A DNA stretch of 42,857 bases, from NCBI RefSeq assembly GCF_000377345.1, contig NZ_KB898055.1, positions 1 to 42,857 of the forward strand. Direction: 5' to 3'. The notes beneath the pieces are model-generated. The model did not search any database and was not told the DNA's origin. It was given only the letters and a program-made list of their open reading frames with translations. This DNA is from Thioalkalivibrio sp. ALJ16 (GTDB lineage: Bacteria > Pseudomonadota > Gammaproteobacteria > Ectothiorhodospirales > Ectothiorhodospiraceae). A program made the position numbers and the translations under genes. Positions 20,022-29,144 of this stretch are shown here, one piece after another (positions within the stretch are counted from its first letter, which is position 1; each line of letters starts with the position of its first letter).

Positions 20022-20903
20022 CTAGCGGGGCAGCGGGGCCGGGCGTTCGCCACCAGGCGCGTTGAAGAACTGGAAGAACTCGGAGTTCGGTTCCAGGATG
20101 AAGGTGCTGTTCTCGCCCGACATGCTGCTGCGGTAGGCGATCAGGCTGCGATAGAAGCGGAAGAACTCCTCGTCCTCGCCGAAGGAACGGCCCAGCGTCT
20201 CGGTCGCGCGGGCATCGCCGGCACCCCGGATCTCCTCCGATTCGCGATAGGCGTTCGCCAGGATCACCGTGCGGTCACGGTCGGCGCGCGAACGAATGCG
20301 CTCGGCCTCCTCCTGACCTCGGGCCCGGAAGTCCTGGGCGACTCGTTCACGCTCGGCACGCATGCGCTCGTAGACGGATTCCGACACCTCGTCCGGGAGG
20401 TCCATCCGGCGCACCCGCACGTCAACCAGGTTGATACCCAGTTCGCGCGCGGTCTCCAGCGCCGTCTGCCGCACCGCACCCATGATCGCGAGACGCTCGC
20501 CGGCGACGACTTCCTGCAGCTCGTAGCGCGCGAACTCGTTACGCATGCCGTCGCGCAGGATCTGGGCGAGGCGCTCCTCGGCCAGGCGCTCGTCACCACG
20601 AGTGGCGCGGTAGAACTGACCCACGTCGTCAATGCGCCACTTGGCGTAGAAATCGACGATGATGTTCTTCGCCTCCGAGGTCAGGAACCGGTCCGGCGGG
20701 ATGTTCAGCGTCATGATCCGGGCATCGAACTTCTCGACGTTCTGGATCAGCGGAAACTTGAAATGCAGACCCGGCTCCGGGTCCACTTGCCGGATCTCGC
20801 CCAGGGCGAACTTGATCACGCGATCGCGCTCGTCAACGGTGTAGGTCGAAAGTGCGACCACGATCGCGATCACGACGACCGCAATACCCGCTATGCGTAC
20901 CAT
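20022..20903 (-). CDS. hflC: Protease modulator HflC
   Basis: A 293-residue SPFH/band-7 membrane protein. With HflK it forms the periplasm-facing vault around FtsH and limits proteolysis of membrane proteins. One N-terminal membrane segment (about 4-20) is followed by the SPFH domain and a charged helix rich in RxxAE repeats (ERIRSRADRDRTVILANAYRESEEIRG, about 205-230). It starts on the last bases of the hflK stop (TAATG), so translation is coupled. Confidence 0.95.
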   Translation of the reverse strand: MVRIAGIAVVVIAIVVALSTYTVDERDRVIKFALGEIRQVDPEPGLHFKFPLIQNVEKFDARIMTLNIPPDRFLTSEAKNIIVDFYAKWRIDDVGQFYRATRGDERLAEERLAQILRDGMRNEFARYELQEVVAGERLAIMGAVRQTALETARELGINLVDVRVRRMDLPDEVSESVYERMRAERERVAQDFRARGQEEAERIRSRADRDRTVILANAYRESEEIRGAGDARATETLGRSFGEDEEFFRFYRSLIAYRSSMSGENSTFILEPNSEFFQFFNAPGGERPAPLPR

Positions 20904-22120
20904 TAGCGCACCTCCCGCGAACGCTGGGCCGACGGATCACGCGTACTGCCACCGAGACGATTCATCCCGCTGCTGGTGCCCACGGCACTGCGGCTGGTGT
21001 CGATCGGCTGCGGTGTCGGCGTGTCATTGCTGCGGCGCGTGGTGCCAGTGCCACTGAACAGCTGGTCCAGCGGCAGCATCATCAGGTTGTTGCTGCTGCC
21101 CACGTCCAGCATCAGCTTGCGAGAGTCTTCCAGCACGGCCTGCATGGTTTCGAGGTACAGGCGATCACGCGTGACCTCGGGGTACTGCCGGTACTCGACC
21201 AGCAGCTGATCGAAGCGGGCGGCGTCACCGTCGGCGCGCGCAATCACCTGATCACGGTAGGCCTCGGCCTCCTCGAGGATACGCGCCGCCTGACCGCGGG
21301 CCCGCGGGATCACGCCGTTAGCGTAGGCCTCGGCCTCGTTGCGGAAACGGACCTCATCCTCGCGCGCACGGATGGCGTCGGCGAAGGCCTCCTGCACCGG
21401 CTCCGGCGGCTGCGCCTGCTGCATGGACACCGCCGTGACAGTGATCCCCGCCCCGTAGGAATCCAGGCTTTCCTGCATCACCACGCGCGCGGCGGAGGCG
21501 ATCTCGCCACGCCCTTCGCCGAGGATGAAATCGAGGTTGGAACGCCCGACGCGTTCGCGGATCGCCGACTCCATCACCCGGTTCACGGTGGTGTCGGGGT
21601 TGCGCACATTGAACAGGTAGTCCACCAGGTCGAGGATGCGGTACTGCACCGCAATGTTGATATCGATGATGTTCTCGTCACCGGTCAGCATCAGCGCGCG
21701 ATGCTCGAGCGTACGCACATTGTCGACGTTCTCGATCTCGATCCGCTCGATGGGATACGGCAGGTGCCAGCCCGGACCCGGATTCTTCACTTCCTGGAAC
21801 TCGCCGAAGCGAAGCACGACGCCGCGCTCGCCTTCGGAAATGATATGGAAGCCGGAGGCCAGCCAGACCACCAGGGCAATGATCAGACCAAGGCTGATCA
21901 GGGCCTGCGACCCGCGGCCCATGCCACCGGAGCCGGAGCCACCGGAACCACCGCTGCCACCGCCGAAGATTCCGTTCAGCTGCCGTGACAGCTTGCGCAT
22001 CATCTCTTCGAGATCCGGCGGCTGCTGATTACCGCCGCCGCCACCACCGCTGCCGCGCTGGCCACCACCACCCCCACTCCAGGGGTCGCGGTTATTATTT
22101 CCCGGTTCGTTCCAGGGCAT
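20903..22120 (-). CDS. hflK: Protease modulator HflK
   Basis: A 405-residue SPFH/band-7 protein, partner of HflC and FtsH. The N-terminus is a long Gly/Ser-rich cytoplasmic segment (about 15-70), then one membrane helix (about 74-93, ALISLGLIIALVVWLASGF), then the SPFH domain with YPIERIEIENVDNVRT and the HflK-type coiled-coil with ARGQAARILEEAEAYRDQVI. The C-terminal tail is Ser/Thr-rich. First gene of the hfl pair; hfq and hflX, usually upstream, are not here. Confidence 0.95.
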   Translation of the reverse strand: MPWNEPGNNNRDPWSGGGGGQRGSGGGGGGNQQPPDLEEMMRKLSRQLNGIFGGGSGGSGGSGSGGMGRGSQALISLGLIIALVVWLASGFHIISEGERGVVLRFGEFQEVKNPGPGWHLPYPIERIEIENVDNVRTLEHRALMLTGDENIIDINIAVQYRILDLVDYLFNVRNPDTTVNRVMESAIRERVGRSNLDFILGEGRGEIASAARVVMQESLDSYGAGITVTAVSMQQAQPPEPVQEAFADAIRAREDEVRFRNEAEAYANGVIPRARGQAARILEEAEAYRDQVIARADGDAARFDQLLVEYRQYPEVTRDRLYLETMQAVLEDSRKLMLDVGSSNNLMMLPLDQLFSGTGTTRRSNDTPTPQPIDTSRSAVGTSSGMNRLGGSTRDPSAQRSREVR

Positions 22121-22216
22121 GGACTGAACTCCGTCGCTCGCTCAGGGCTGCGCCCGCGACGACGTCCAGAGACACCGGCGGGCATAAGAGACCACATTCT
22201 AGGGAGCCGCCCCCAC

Positions 22217-22234
22217 CCGGGCAACCTCGCCCGG
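22217..22234 (-). terminator. Hairpin after acpS
   Basis: A 6-bp all-GC stem (22217-22222 with 22229-22234) 13 bases past the acpS stop codon, at the end of the long sigma-E/lepA/acpS series. No T tract; likely a terminator, but modest. Confidence 0.4.
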
Positions 22235-22247
22235 AAGGAAAGGCGGG

Positions 22248-22628
22248 TTACTCGGCCCCCTCGAGGACGACAAAGGCCTGGGCATACTCGCGCTCGTCAC
22301 TGATGCTCAGATGGATGGCGACCACTCCAAGGCGTTTGGCGGTCGCGCGCGCGCGGCCTTCCAGCACGAATTCCGGGCGCCCGCGTGCGTCATGGGTCAC
22401 CCCCGCCTCCGCCAGCGCCATCTCGGCCCCGACGCCACAACCCAGCGCCTTGGCCAGGGCCTCCTTGGCGGCAAAGCGCCGGGCCAGAAAGCCGGCCGGT
22501 TCATGGGATGGCAGATCGGCCTGCTCCAGCGGATGCAGAATGCGTTCGGCCAAACGCCGGCCGTGGCGCTCCCACATGCCGCGCATGCGTGCGACCTGTA
22601 CCAGATCGGTGCCGATACCAAGGATCAT
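22248..22628 (-). CDS. acpS: Holo-[acyl-carrier-protein] synthase
   Basis: A 126-residue phosphopantetheinyl transferase that converts apo-ACP to holo-ACP with coenzyme A. It begins MILGIGTDLVQVARM with the metal-binding Asp, and has the second metal-site motif RRFAAKEALAKALG. Length is normal for the trimeric bacterial type. It starts five bases after the pdxJ stop. The pdxJ-acpS pair downstream of recO is standard for Gammaproteobacteria. Confidence 0.96.
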   Translation of the reverse strand: MILGIGTDLVQVARMRGMWERHGRRLAERILHPLEQADLPSHEPAGFLARRFAAKEALAKALGCGVGAEMALAEAGVTHDARGRPEFVLEGRARATAKRLGVVAIHLSISDEREYAQAFVVLEGAE

Positions 22629-22633
22629 GGAGC

Positions 22634-23401
22634 TCAGACCGGATACTGACCGGCCGGCAGCCCCTGACGAGCCGCATCCATCAGCCCGCGCATGTGGCTG
22701 ACCGCCTCGGGCAGGCCGGTAAACAGCGCGCGCGCCACGATCGAATGACCGATATTCAGTTCGTGGAACACCGGGTTGGCCGCGATCGGGCGGACATTGT
22801 CGTAATCCAGGCCATGCCCCGCGTTGATCACCAGCCCGAGGTCGCGGCCGGCGGCCGCCGCGTCGTTGATACCGGCCAGCAGGCGCTCGCGCTCGGCCAC
22901 ATCGCGGGCATTCGCATAGGATCCGGTGTGCAGCTCCACCACCGGGGCCCCGATCGCCACCGCGGCCTCCAACTGGCGCACATCCGGCTCCACGAACAGC
23001 GAGACTTCGATCCCCGCCTCGCGCAGCGGCGCCACAAAGGCGCGCAGGCGATCAAGCTGACCGACGGCATCCAGACCGCCCTCGGTGGTCAGTTCCTCGC
23101 GCTTCTCCGGGACGATGCAGCAGGCCTCCGGCCGCAGTTTCAGGGCAATGGCCTGCATGCCTTCGGTGGCCGCCATCTCCAGATTCATCGGTACCTTCAG
23201 GCGCGGCTTGATGCCGAACACGTCATCATCCTGGATATGCCGCCGGTCCTCGCGCAGATGCAGGGTGATGGAGTCGGCGCCGCTGGCCTCGGCCAGCCGC
23301 ACCGCCTGCATCAGGTCAGGATAGGGGGTGTGGCGGGCCTGACGAATCGTAGCGATGTGGTCGAGGTTGACGCCGAGCTTGAGCGGAGCAGGATGCGACA
23401 T
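22634..23401 (-). CDS. pdxJ: Pyridoxine 5'-phosphate synthase
   Basis: A 255-residue TIM-barrel enzyme that condenses 1-deoxy-xylulose-5-phosphate with 3-amino-2-oxopropyl phosphate to give pyridoxine phosphate. The family motif LGVNLDHIATIRQARHTPYP is at the N-terminus, with the loop TLHLREDRRHIQDDD and the C-terminal GHGLDYDN. The product PLP serves alr, metZ and others. Slightly longer than E. coli PdxJ at the C-terminus. Confidence 0.96.
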   Translation of the reverse strand: MSHPAPLKLGVNLDHIATIRQARHTPYPDLMQAVRLAEASGADSITLHLREDRRHIQDDDVFGIKPRLKVPMNLEMAATEGMQAIALKLRPEACCIVPEKREELTTEGGLDAVGQLDRLRAFVAPLREAGIEVSLFVEPDVRQLEAAVAIGAPVVELHTGSYANARDVAERERLLAGINDAAAAGRDLGLVINAGHGLDYDNVRPIAANPVFHELNIGHSIVARALFTGLPEAVSHMRGLMDAARQGLPAGQYPV

Positions 23402-23433
23402 GAGGCAGTGGCCTTGTAGGGTGCGTTGCCGGA

Positions 23434-24090
23434 CTACAGCAGACTGCGGGTCCGCAGCGGCCGGCCCGCCAGATGGGTATCGATCAGCCGGCGCATGAAA
23501 TCGCGGCTGATGCGGGCAAGATTATCCGGGACTGCATGGCCGCTGGCCAGCGCCCGCAGGGCCACCCCGGGTATGGCCTCGCCGCGCCCGGCGGCCACGC
23601 CTTCCAGCCCTGCGGACGGGTCGTAGCGATACCAGGCATCGGGATCGAGTTCCGCCGGGTCCAGGTGTTCGAGCCCGGAGTCGAGCGGGGCCAGCAGGGC
23701 CCATTCGGCGCGCCGCAGCGCCGCATCGGCGCGCTCGCCAGCGGCCAGGCGGGCATAGCCGGCAAGCAGCGCAGGCAGCGCCTCGGGGATCGGGGCCTCT
23801 CGAGGATACAGGCGCAGCACCAGTTCGTTCAGGTACAGACCACAGACCAGCGCGCGCCCGGTCAGCGGATACACCCGCTGCTGCTCCGCGACGCTGAGGG
23901 TGGGCAGCTCGCCGCGGCCGCGCCAGGCCAGGTCCAGCAGGACGAAGGGCTGCACCGATCCGGCCTTGCCCCGCACCACCGCGGACAGGCGACCAGCCTC
24001 CGCAGTCATCAGATCCAGCACCCGGCTGTTTTCGCGCAGCGCACGCGCATGCAGCACGACACCCTGGGTCACGGCGGGGGCGGCGCTCAT
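23434..24090 (-). CDS. recO: DNA repair protein RecO
   Basis: A 218-residue recombination mediator of the RecFOR pathway, which loads RecA onto SSB-coated gaps. It has the N-terminal OB-fold (GVVLHARALRENSRVLDLMTAE at about 9-30) followed by an all-helical domain. The ATG at 24090 (MSAAPAVTQG) is chosen; a GTG 60 bases upstream would add residues not found in the family and overlap era. RecO sequences are poorly conserved, but era-recO-pdxJ order supports it. Confidence 0.92.
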   Translation of the reverse strand: MSAAPAVTQGVVLHARALRENSRVLDLMTAEAGRLSAVVRGKAGSVQPFVLLDLAWRGRGELPTLSVAEQQRVYPLTGRALVCGLYLNELVLRLYPREAPIPEALPALLAGYARLAAGERADAALRRAEWALLAPLDSGLEHLDPAELDPDAWYRYDPSAGLEGVAAGRGEAIPGVALRALASGHAVPDNLARISRDFMRRLIDTHLAGRPLRTRSLL

Positions 24091-24112
24091 CGCTGATGGC
24101 GGGCCGGACGCC

Positions 24113-25033
24113 TCACCGGGATTCTTCGATACCCAGCTCGCGCAGGGCACGGGGACTGCGGGTCCAGTCCGGCTCCACCCGCACGGTCAGGCGCAGCATC
24201 ACCTTGCGCCCCAGCAGCTGCTCGAGCTGGACGCGCGCGGCCTGGCCAATGCGCTTGAGTCGCTGTCCGCCCTTGCCGATCACGATGCCTTTCTGGCTGT
24301 CCCGCTCGACCAGGATCACCGCGTCGATATGTGTGGTGCGGGGCTCGTCGGACCAGTCCTCCACGCGCACCGCGACCGAATAGGGCACCTCCTGCCCGAG
24401 ATGCTCCAGCATCGATTCGCGGATCATCTCCTCGGCGCGAAAGCGTTCCGGGCGATCGGACAGCTGCTCCGGGTCGTACAGGAAGGGGCCCTGGGGCAGA
24501 CGCTGCCGGATCTCGGCGATCAGGCCCTCGAGGTTGGAACCGGTGCGGGCCGAAAGCGGCACCACCCCGACATAGTCGAACGCCGCCATGCGCGCCTCGA
24601 TGAAGGGCAGCAGCTCTTCCTTGGCACGAAACTGATCGACCTTGTTGATCACCAGAAGCGCCGGACGGCCGGAGTCGCGGATGATCGCCTCGATGCGCTC
24701 GTCGCCGGGGCCAAACTGGCCGGCCTCGACCAGGAAGCAGACCAGGTCGGCATCCGCCAGGGCATGGCTGGCCGTACGATTCAGGACGCGATTCACCAGC
24801 TGCGTGCGTTCGGTATCGATGCCCGGGGTGTCCATCAGCACGATCTGGTCCGCCCCCTCGGTCACGATGCCGAGGATGCGGTTGCGGGTCGTGTGCGGGC
24901 GTCGCGTGGTGGCCGCCAGCTTTTCGCCCACCAGGCGATTCAGCAAGGTGGTCTTGCCGACATTGGGCCGGCCGATCAGTGCGATCAGACCGCAACGCGT
25001 GGCGGCGGATTCGGGGGCTTCGGATTCGGTCAT
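24113..25033 (-). CDS. era: GTPase Era
   Basis: A 306-residue essential GTPase in 16S rRNA maturation and 30S assembly. The P-loop is GRPNVGKTTLLN, the switch region includes MDTPGID, and NKVD is the base-recognition motif. The C-terminal KH domain contains KGIVIGKGGQRLKRIGQAARVQLE. It overlaps the rnc stop by four bases (ATGA). Confidence 0.96.
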   Translation of the reverse strand: MTESEAPESAATRCGLIALIGRPNVGKTTLLNRLVGEKLAATTRRPHTTRNRILGIVTEGADQIVLMDTPGIDTERTQLVNRVLNRTASHALADADLVCFLVEAGQFGPGDERIEAIIRDSGRPALLVINKVDQFRAKEELLPFIEARMAAFDYVGVVPLSARTGSNLEGLIAEIRQRLPQGPFLYDPEQLSDRPERFRAEEMIRESMLEHLGQEVPYSVAVRVEDWSDEPRTTHIDAVILVERDSQKGIVIGKGGQRLKRIGQAARVQLEQLLGRKVMLRLTVRVEPDWTRSPRALRELGIEESR

Positions 25034-25707
25034 TGTTCCTGTACCTGTTGCAGGCGTTTCAGGGCGGCCTCGGCCGCGGCCTGTTCGGCACGCCGACGGC
25101 TGGACCCCTGGCCCCGCTGCGCCCAGCCCTGGCTCGGCAGGTGCACGGCCACGGTGAACTGGCGCTTGTGGTCGGGGCCGGTCACCTCCAGCACCTCATA
25201 GACCGGAAGCTCGGCATTGCGCCCCTGCAATTGTTCCTGGAGCCGGGTCTTCGGGTCCTTGAGCGACTCCGCCGAGGGCAGGTCATCCAGGCGCTCAGCG
25301 TACAGCGCAAGGGTGAACTCGCGTGCCGCCTGCATGCCGGCCTCGCGGTAGGTCACCCCGATGAGGGCCTCCACCGCGTCCGCCAGGATGGAGTCGCGCC
25401 GCTGCCCGCCACTCTTGCGCTCGCCCTGACCCAGGTTCAGCGTGCCCTCGAGCCCGGTCTCTCGCGCCAGTGCCGCCAGCGATTCACGATTTACCAGCGC
25501 CGCGCGCAGGCGGGTCAGGTCGCCCTCCGGGGCCTCCGGCAGCTTTTCAAACAGGGCATCGGCGATGACCAGACCCAGCACCGCATCACCCAGGAATTCG
25601 AGCCGTTCGTTGTTGCGCCCGCCGGCACTGCGATGGGTCAGTGCCTGACCCACGCCCTCGCCTTCGCGCACGGCCGGCGGCAGCAGGCTGCGAAAGTCAC
25701 GACTCAC
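25030..25707 (-). CDS. rnc: Ribonuclease III
   Basis: A 225-residue dsRNA endonuclease that processes rRNA and structured mRNA. The signature NERLEFLGDAVLG is followed by the second catalytic motif DAVEALIGVTYREAG. The C-terminal dsRNA-binding domain starts DPKTRLQEQLQGR. Normal length. The lepB-(DUF4845)-rnc-era-recO order is typical. Confidence 0.96.
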   Translation of the reverse strand: MSRDFRSLLPPAVREGEGVGQALTHRSAGGRNNERLEFLGDAVLGLVIADALFEKLPEAPEGDLTRLRAALVNRESLAALARETGLEGTLNLGQGERKSGGQRRDSILADAVEALIGVTYREAGMQAAREFTLALYAERLDDLPSAESLKDPKTRLQEQLQGRNAELPVYEVLEVTGPDHKRQFTVAVHLPSQGWAQRGQGSSRRRAEQAAAEAALKRLQQVQEQ

Positions 25708-25746
25708 GAAACAATCCCGGGAACGGACAAAAACACCGCCGCGCGC

Positions 25747-26145
25747 CTATGGCGCGAGCGTCTCGGTATTCGAGAACCGCGCGACCACGTCCACGTTACC
25801 GAGAAATTCGCGGCGCACCTCGTACTCCACGTGCAGATGGCGACCGGAGGCGTCCTCGGTCACGCTGAAGTTGTCCTGGTCGATCCCTTCATACACGGAA
25901 TTGATCTGGAACCGGCGACTGATGTCGCGCCAGAGCTCGCGCTCGCTCTTCTCCGCCGCCCCGGTCTGGGTCGCGACGTCCTGCATGATGGAACGCACCG
26001 TCATGTACTGGGTGTATTGCGTACCCATCTTCACCACGAAGGTGCCGACCAGCAGCGCCAGAAAGATCAGCGCCATGATGGTGACGGCGCCCGCGCCGCG
26101 CATCGAGTGTCTGGAGTGTCGAATCATTGCCCGCCCCTGTTGCAT
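25747..26145 (-). CDS. DUF4845 membrane protein
   Basis: A 132-residue protein with one N-terminal hydrophobic segment (about 18-38, AVTIMALIFLALLVGTFVV) preceded by basic residues, so it is either an anchored pilin-like or a type II membrane protein. The remaining ~90 residues are hydrophilic. The position between lepB and rnc and the layout match the DUF4845 family of Gammaproteobacteria, of unknown function. Start could be the ATG at 26145 or the one at 26127 (MIRHSRHS); the second has a better ribosome site. Confidence 0.75.
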   Translation of the reverse strand: MQQGRAMIRHSRHSMRGAGAVTIMALIFLALLVGTFVVKMGTQYTQYMTVRSIMQDVATQTGAAEKSERELWRDISRRFQINSVYEGIDQDNFSVTEDASGRHLHVEYEVRREFLGNVDVVARFSNTETLAP

Positions 26146-26156
26146 GTGCCCGCCAC

Positions 26157-26927
26157 TTAGCGAATCGCCTGGCCAATACGGGAAAAGTCCCGATAGCTTT
26201 CATTGTAATCCCAATGCAGCCAGATAAAGAGGGCGCGCCCCACCAGGAGCTCCTCGGAGACAAACCCCCAGGTCCGGCTGTCGTTGGAATTGTCGCGGTT
26301 GTCGCCCACCATGAAGTAGTGCCCCTCGGGCACGGTCACGGAGCCGTCGACGCTGAGCTGCTGCTCGCGCATCAGGGTGTTGTAGGTGCGCCCGTCCAGC
26401 GTCTCCTCGAACACCGAGGCGCCGTCCATCACGGCGCTGGAACCCTCGGCCTCGAAGGTCCCCACACGCTCGGCCGGCTGCGGCTCGCCATTCACGTACA
26501 GCACGCGGTCGCGGAACGCGATGTGATCCCCCGGCAGCCCGATCACGCGCTTGATGTAGTCCTCCTGCGGGTTACGCGGATACTTGAAGACCACCACCTC
26601 GCCACGCTCGGGCTCGCCGACGTCGAAGATCTTGGTCCGCGTGACCGGCAGGCGCACACCATAGGAAAACTTGCTGACCATGATGAAGTCGCCCACCAGC
26701 AGGGTCGGCATCATCGACCCGGACGGGATGCGGAAGGGCTCGGCCACGAACGAGCGCAGGATCAGCACGATCAGCAGCACCGGGAAGAACGAACGCGAGT
26801 AGTCCACGAACCAGGGCATCTCGCGCTGGCGCTCGGGGCTGCGGCGCCGGCGCCGGATCACCCAGCCCAGCCAGATCAGGCCGGTCACGGCGGTTGCCAG
26901 CACCAGGATCAGTTCGAGATTTGCCAT
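26157..26927 (-). CDS. lepB: Signal peptidase I
   Basis: A 256-residue inner-membrane protease that cleaves signal peptides on the periplasmic side. Two N-terminal membrane helices (about 5-24 and 47-60) flank a basic RRRRRS stretch. The Ser-Lys dyad is visible: Ser71 in PSGSMMPTL and Lys126 in DYIKRVIGLPGD; GDNRDNSNDSR is the conserved box E. The spacer insertion of the domain is moderate. It follows lepA by 67 bases, as usual. Confidence 0.96.
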   Translation of the reverse strand: MANLELILVLATAVTGLIWLGWVIRRRRRSPERQREMPWFVDYSRSFFPVLLIVLILRSFVAEPFRIPSGSMMPTLLVGDFIMVSKFSYGVRLPVTRTKIFDVGEPERGEVVVFKYPRNPQEDYIKRVIGLPGDHIAFRDRVLYVNGEPQPAERVGTFEAEGSSAVMDGASVFEETLDGRTYNTLMREQQLSVDGSVTVPEGHYFMVGDNRDNSNDSRTWGFVSEELLVGRALFIWLHWDYNESYRDFSRIGQAIR

Positions 26928-26993
26928 GCCGTGTCCTCAGTTCCCGGCCCGCCGGGCCTCAGCGCGCAGCCGACGCGGGCCGCAAACGGATTG

Positions 26994-28799
26994 TCATTTC
27001 TTGTCGTCCACCGACAGCACCGCAAGGAAGGCCTCCTGCGGCACGTCCACCTTGCCGATCGACTTCATGCGTTTCTTGCCGGCCTTCTGCTTCTCCAGCA
27101 GCTTGCGCTTGCGCGAGACGTCACCACCGTAGCACTTGGCCAGCACGTTCTTGCGCATGGCCTTGACCGTGGAACGCGCGATGATCTTCGAGCCGATCGC
27201 CGCCTGGATCGCCACTTCATACATCTGGCGCGGGATGATCTTGGCCATGCGCTCGATGATCTCGCGCCCGCGCGACTCGGCGTGGTCTCGGTGCACGATG
27301 GCCGACAGGGCGTCCACGCGATCGCCGTTGATCAGGATATCCACCCGCACCAGCGGGGCCATCTGAAAGCGCAGCGGCTGATAGTCGAAGGAGGCATAGC
27401 CGCGGGTTGCGGACTTCAGTCGGTCGAAGAAGTCGAGCATGACCTCGGCCATCGGCAGCTCGTAGGACAGCTGCACCTGGCGCCCGAGGTACTGCATCTT
27501 GGTCTGGACGCCGCGCTTCTCCACGCACAGCGTGATCACTGCGCCGACGTATTCCTGCGGGACAAGGATGTTCGCCTCGATGATGGGCTCGCGGATCTCC
27601 GCGACCTCGTTGTTCGGCGGCAGTTCGGAGGGGTTGTGCACCATCACCACCTCGCCGTCGCTTCTTTCCACCTCGTAGACCACCGTGGGCGCGGTGGTAA
27701 TCAGGTCGAGGTCGTACTCGCGCTCCAGGCGTTCCTGCACGATCTCCATGTGCAGCATGCCGAGAAAGCCACAGCGAAAGCCGAAGCCCAGCGCCTGCGA
27801 GGTCTCCGGCTCGAAGGACAGCGCGGCATCGTTCAGGCGCAGCTTGTCCAGCGCATCGCGCAGGTCGTTGAAGTCGTCCGAGCTGACCGGGAACAGGCCG
27901 GCGAACACCCGCGGCTGAACCTCCTGGAAGCCCGGCACCGGTTCGGAGGCCGGGTTGTTGAAGTCGGTGAAGGTATCGCCCACCTTGGCCCCGGAGATGT
28001 CCTTGATGGTCGCGATCAGATAGCCGACCTCGCCCACCTCCAGGGTCTCGCGGTCCACCGGCTTCGGCGTGAAGACGCCGACCCGGCTGACCTCGTGGGC
28101 ACGCCCCACCGACATCGCCTTGATCTTCTGGCCCGCGTAGAAACGGCCAGCCTTTACCCGCACCAGCGCCACCACACCCAGATAGTTGTCGTACCAGGAA
28201 TCGATCACCAGCGCCTTGGGCGGCGCGTCGGCATCCCCCTCCGGTGGCGGGATGCGGCGCACGATCTCCTCCAGCAGCTCGGCGATGCCCTCGCCGGTCT
28301 TGGCGGAGACGCGCAGCGCACCGGCGGCCTCGATGCCGATCACATCCTCGATCTCGGCTGCCACCCGATCCGGCTCGGCCGCCGGCAGGTCAATCTTGTT
28401 CAGCACCGGCACGACCTCGAGGCCCTGGTCGATCGCGGTGTAGCAGTTGGCCACACTCTGCGCCTCCACCCCCTGCGAGGCGTCGACCACCAGCAGCGCC
28501 CCCTCGCAGGCATACAGCGAACGCGAGACCTCGTAGGAGAAGTCCACGTGCCCCGGGGTATCGATGAAGTTCAGCTGGTAGCGCTGGCCGTCCTCGGCCT
28601 CATAGAACAGCGAGACGCTCTGCGCCTTGATGGTGATCCCGCGCTCGCGCTCCAGGTCCATCGAGTCCAGCACCTGCTCGGACATCTCGCGGTCGCTCAG
28701 GCCATGACAGCCCTGGATCAGGCGGTCGGCCAGCGTGGACTTGCCGTGGTCGATGTGGGCGATGATGGAGAAATTGCGGGTCAGGCGAGTTTCGGTCAT
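26994..28799 (-). CDS. lepA: Elongation factor 4 (back-translocase)
   Basis: A 601-residue translational GTPase related to EF-G, proposed to help with ribosome biogenesis or back-translocation. The G-domain has [14 protein letters not shown] (residues around 13-26), the switch [16 protein letters not shown], and NKIDLP. The C-terminal [34 protein letters not shown] is the LepA-specific domain tail. The ATG at 28799 ([10 protein letters not shown]) is chosen over an upstream GTG-type start. Its ATG overlaps the glutaredoxin-like stop (ATGA). Confidence 0.97.
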   Translation of the reverse strand: MTETRLTRNFSIIAHIDHGKSTLADRLIQGCHGLSDREMSEQVLDSMDLERERGITIKAQSVSLFYEAEDGQRYQLNFIDTPGHVDFSYEVSRSLYACEGALLVVDASQGVEAQSVANCYTAIDQGLEVVPVLNKIDLPAAEPDRVAAEIEDVIGIEAAGALRVSAKTGEGIAELLEEIVRRIPPPEGDADAPPKALVIDSWYDNYLGVVALVRVKAGRFYAGQKIKAMSVGRAHEVSRVGVFTPKPVDRETLEVGEVGYLIATIKDISGAKVGDTFTDFNNPASEPVPGFQEVQPRVFAGLFPVSSDDFNDLRDALDKLRLNDAALSFEPETSQALGFGFRCGFLGMLHMEIVQERLEREYDLDLITTAPTVVYEVERSDGEVVMVHNPSELPPNNEVAEIREPIIEANILVPQEYVGAVITLCVEKRGVQTKMQYLGRQVQLSYELPMAEVMLDFFDRLKSATRGYASFDYQPLRFQMAPLVRVDILINGDRVDALSAIVHRDHAESRGREIIERMAKIIPRQMYEVAIQAAIGSKIIARSTVKAMRKNVLAKCYGGDVSRKRKLLEKQKAGKKRMKSIGKVDVPQEAFLAVLSVDDKK

Positions 28800-29035
28800 G
28801 CAGGGGCCAGTTGGTCCAGCAGTGCCTTTCGGTCGAGGAAATGGCAGCAAAGAATGTCGCCGTCGACCGCGAGCACCGGGACCTTGACGTTGAAACGCGC
28901 CTGCAGCTCCGGGTCCTCGTCAATGTCGACAACCGTAAGCGCGAAAGTATAACGGCTTTTGAGCGCCATAATCTCGGCCAGCATGTCGTGGCAGAGACCG
29001 CAGCTCTCGCGGTGATAAAGCGTCAGTTCGATCAT
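28796..29035 (-). CDS. Glutaredoxin-like protein (CxxC)
   Basis: A 79-residue thioredoxin-fold protein with a redox motif CGLC (Cys12-Cys15) after a beta strand, and the cis-Pro segment [10 protein letters not shown]. This is the glutaredoxin-like/DUF836 type often placed in front of lepA. Its thiol partner is unknown. It sits between the mucD terminator and lepA, with a four-base overlap into lepA. Start ATG at 29035; a longer frame to 29062 has an alternative start. Confidence 0.85.
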   Translation of the reverse strand: MIELTLYHRESCGLCHDMLAEIMALKSRYTFALTVVDIDEDPELQARFNVKVPVLAVDGDILCCHFLDRKALLDQLAPA

Positions 29036-29089
29036 GCACGCCCCGGCATGGCCGCCGCCCATCGGGCCCGGCCCCGCTCACCGCACACG

Positions 29090-29108
29090 AAAAACCCCGC
29101 GACCGGGG
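29090..29108 (-). terminator. Intrinsic terminator after mucD
   Basis: A 5-bp GC stem (29104-29108 with 29095-29099, loop of four) followed on the minus strand by five T (29094-29090). It should end the rpoE-rseABC-mucD transcript before the glutaredoxin-lepA unit. Confidence 0.8.
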
Positions 29109-29144
29109 CGCAGCGACCCGGCCCGGGGCGGTGTGTCGGACGCA

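Noticed and set aside
26127-28952. 941-codon plus-strand ORF over lepB and lepA
   Set aside because: Antisense shadow of lepA/lepB.
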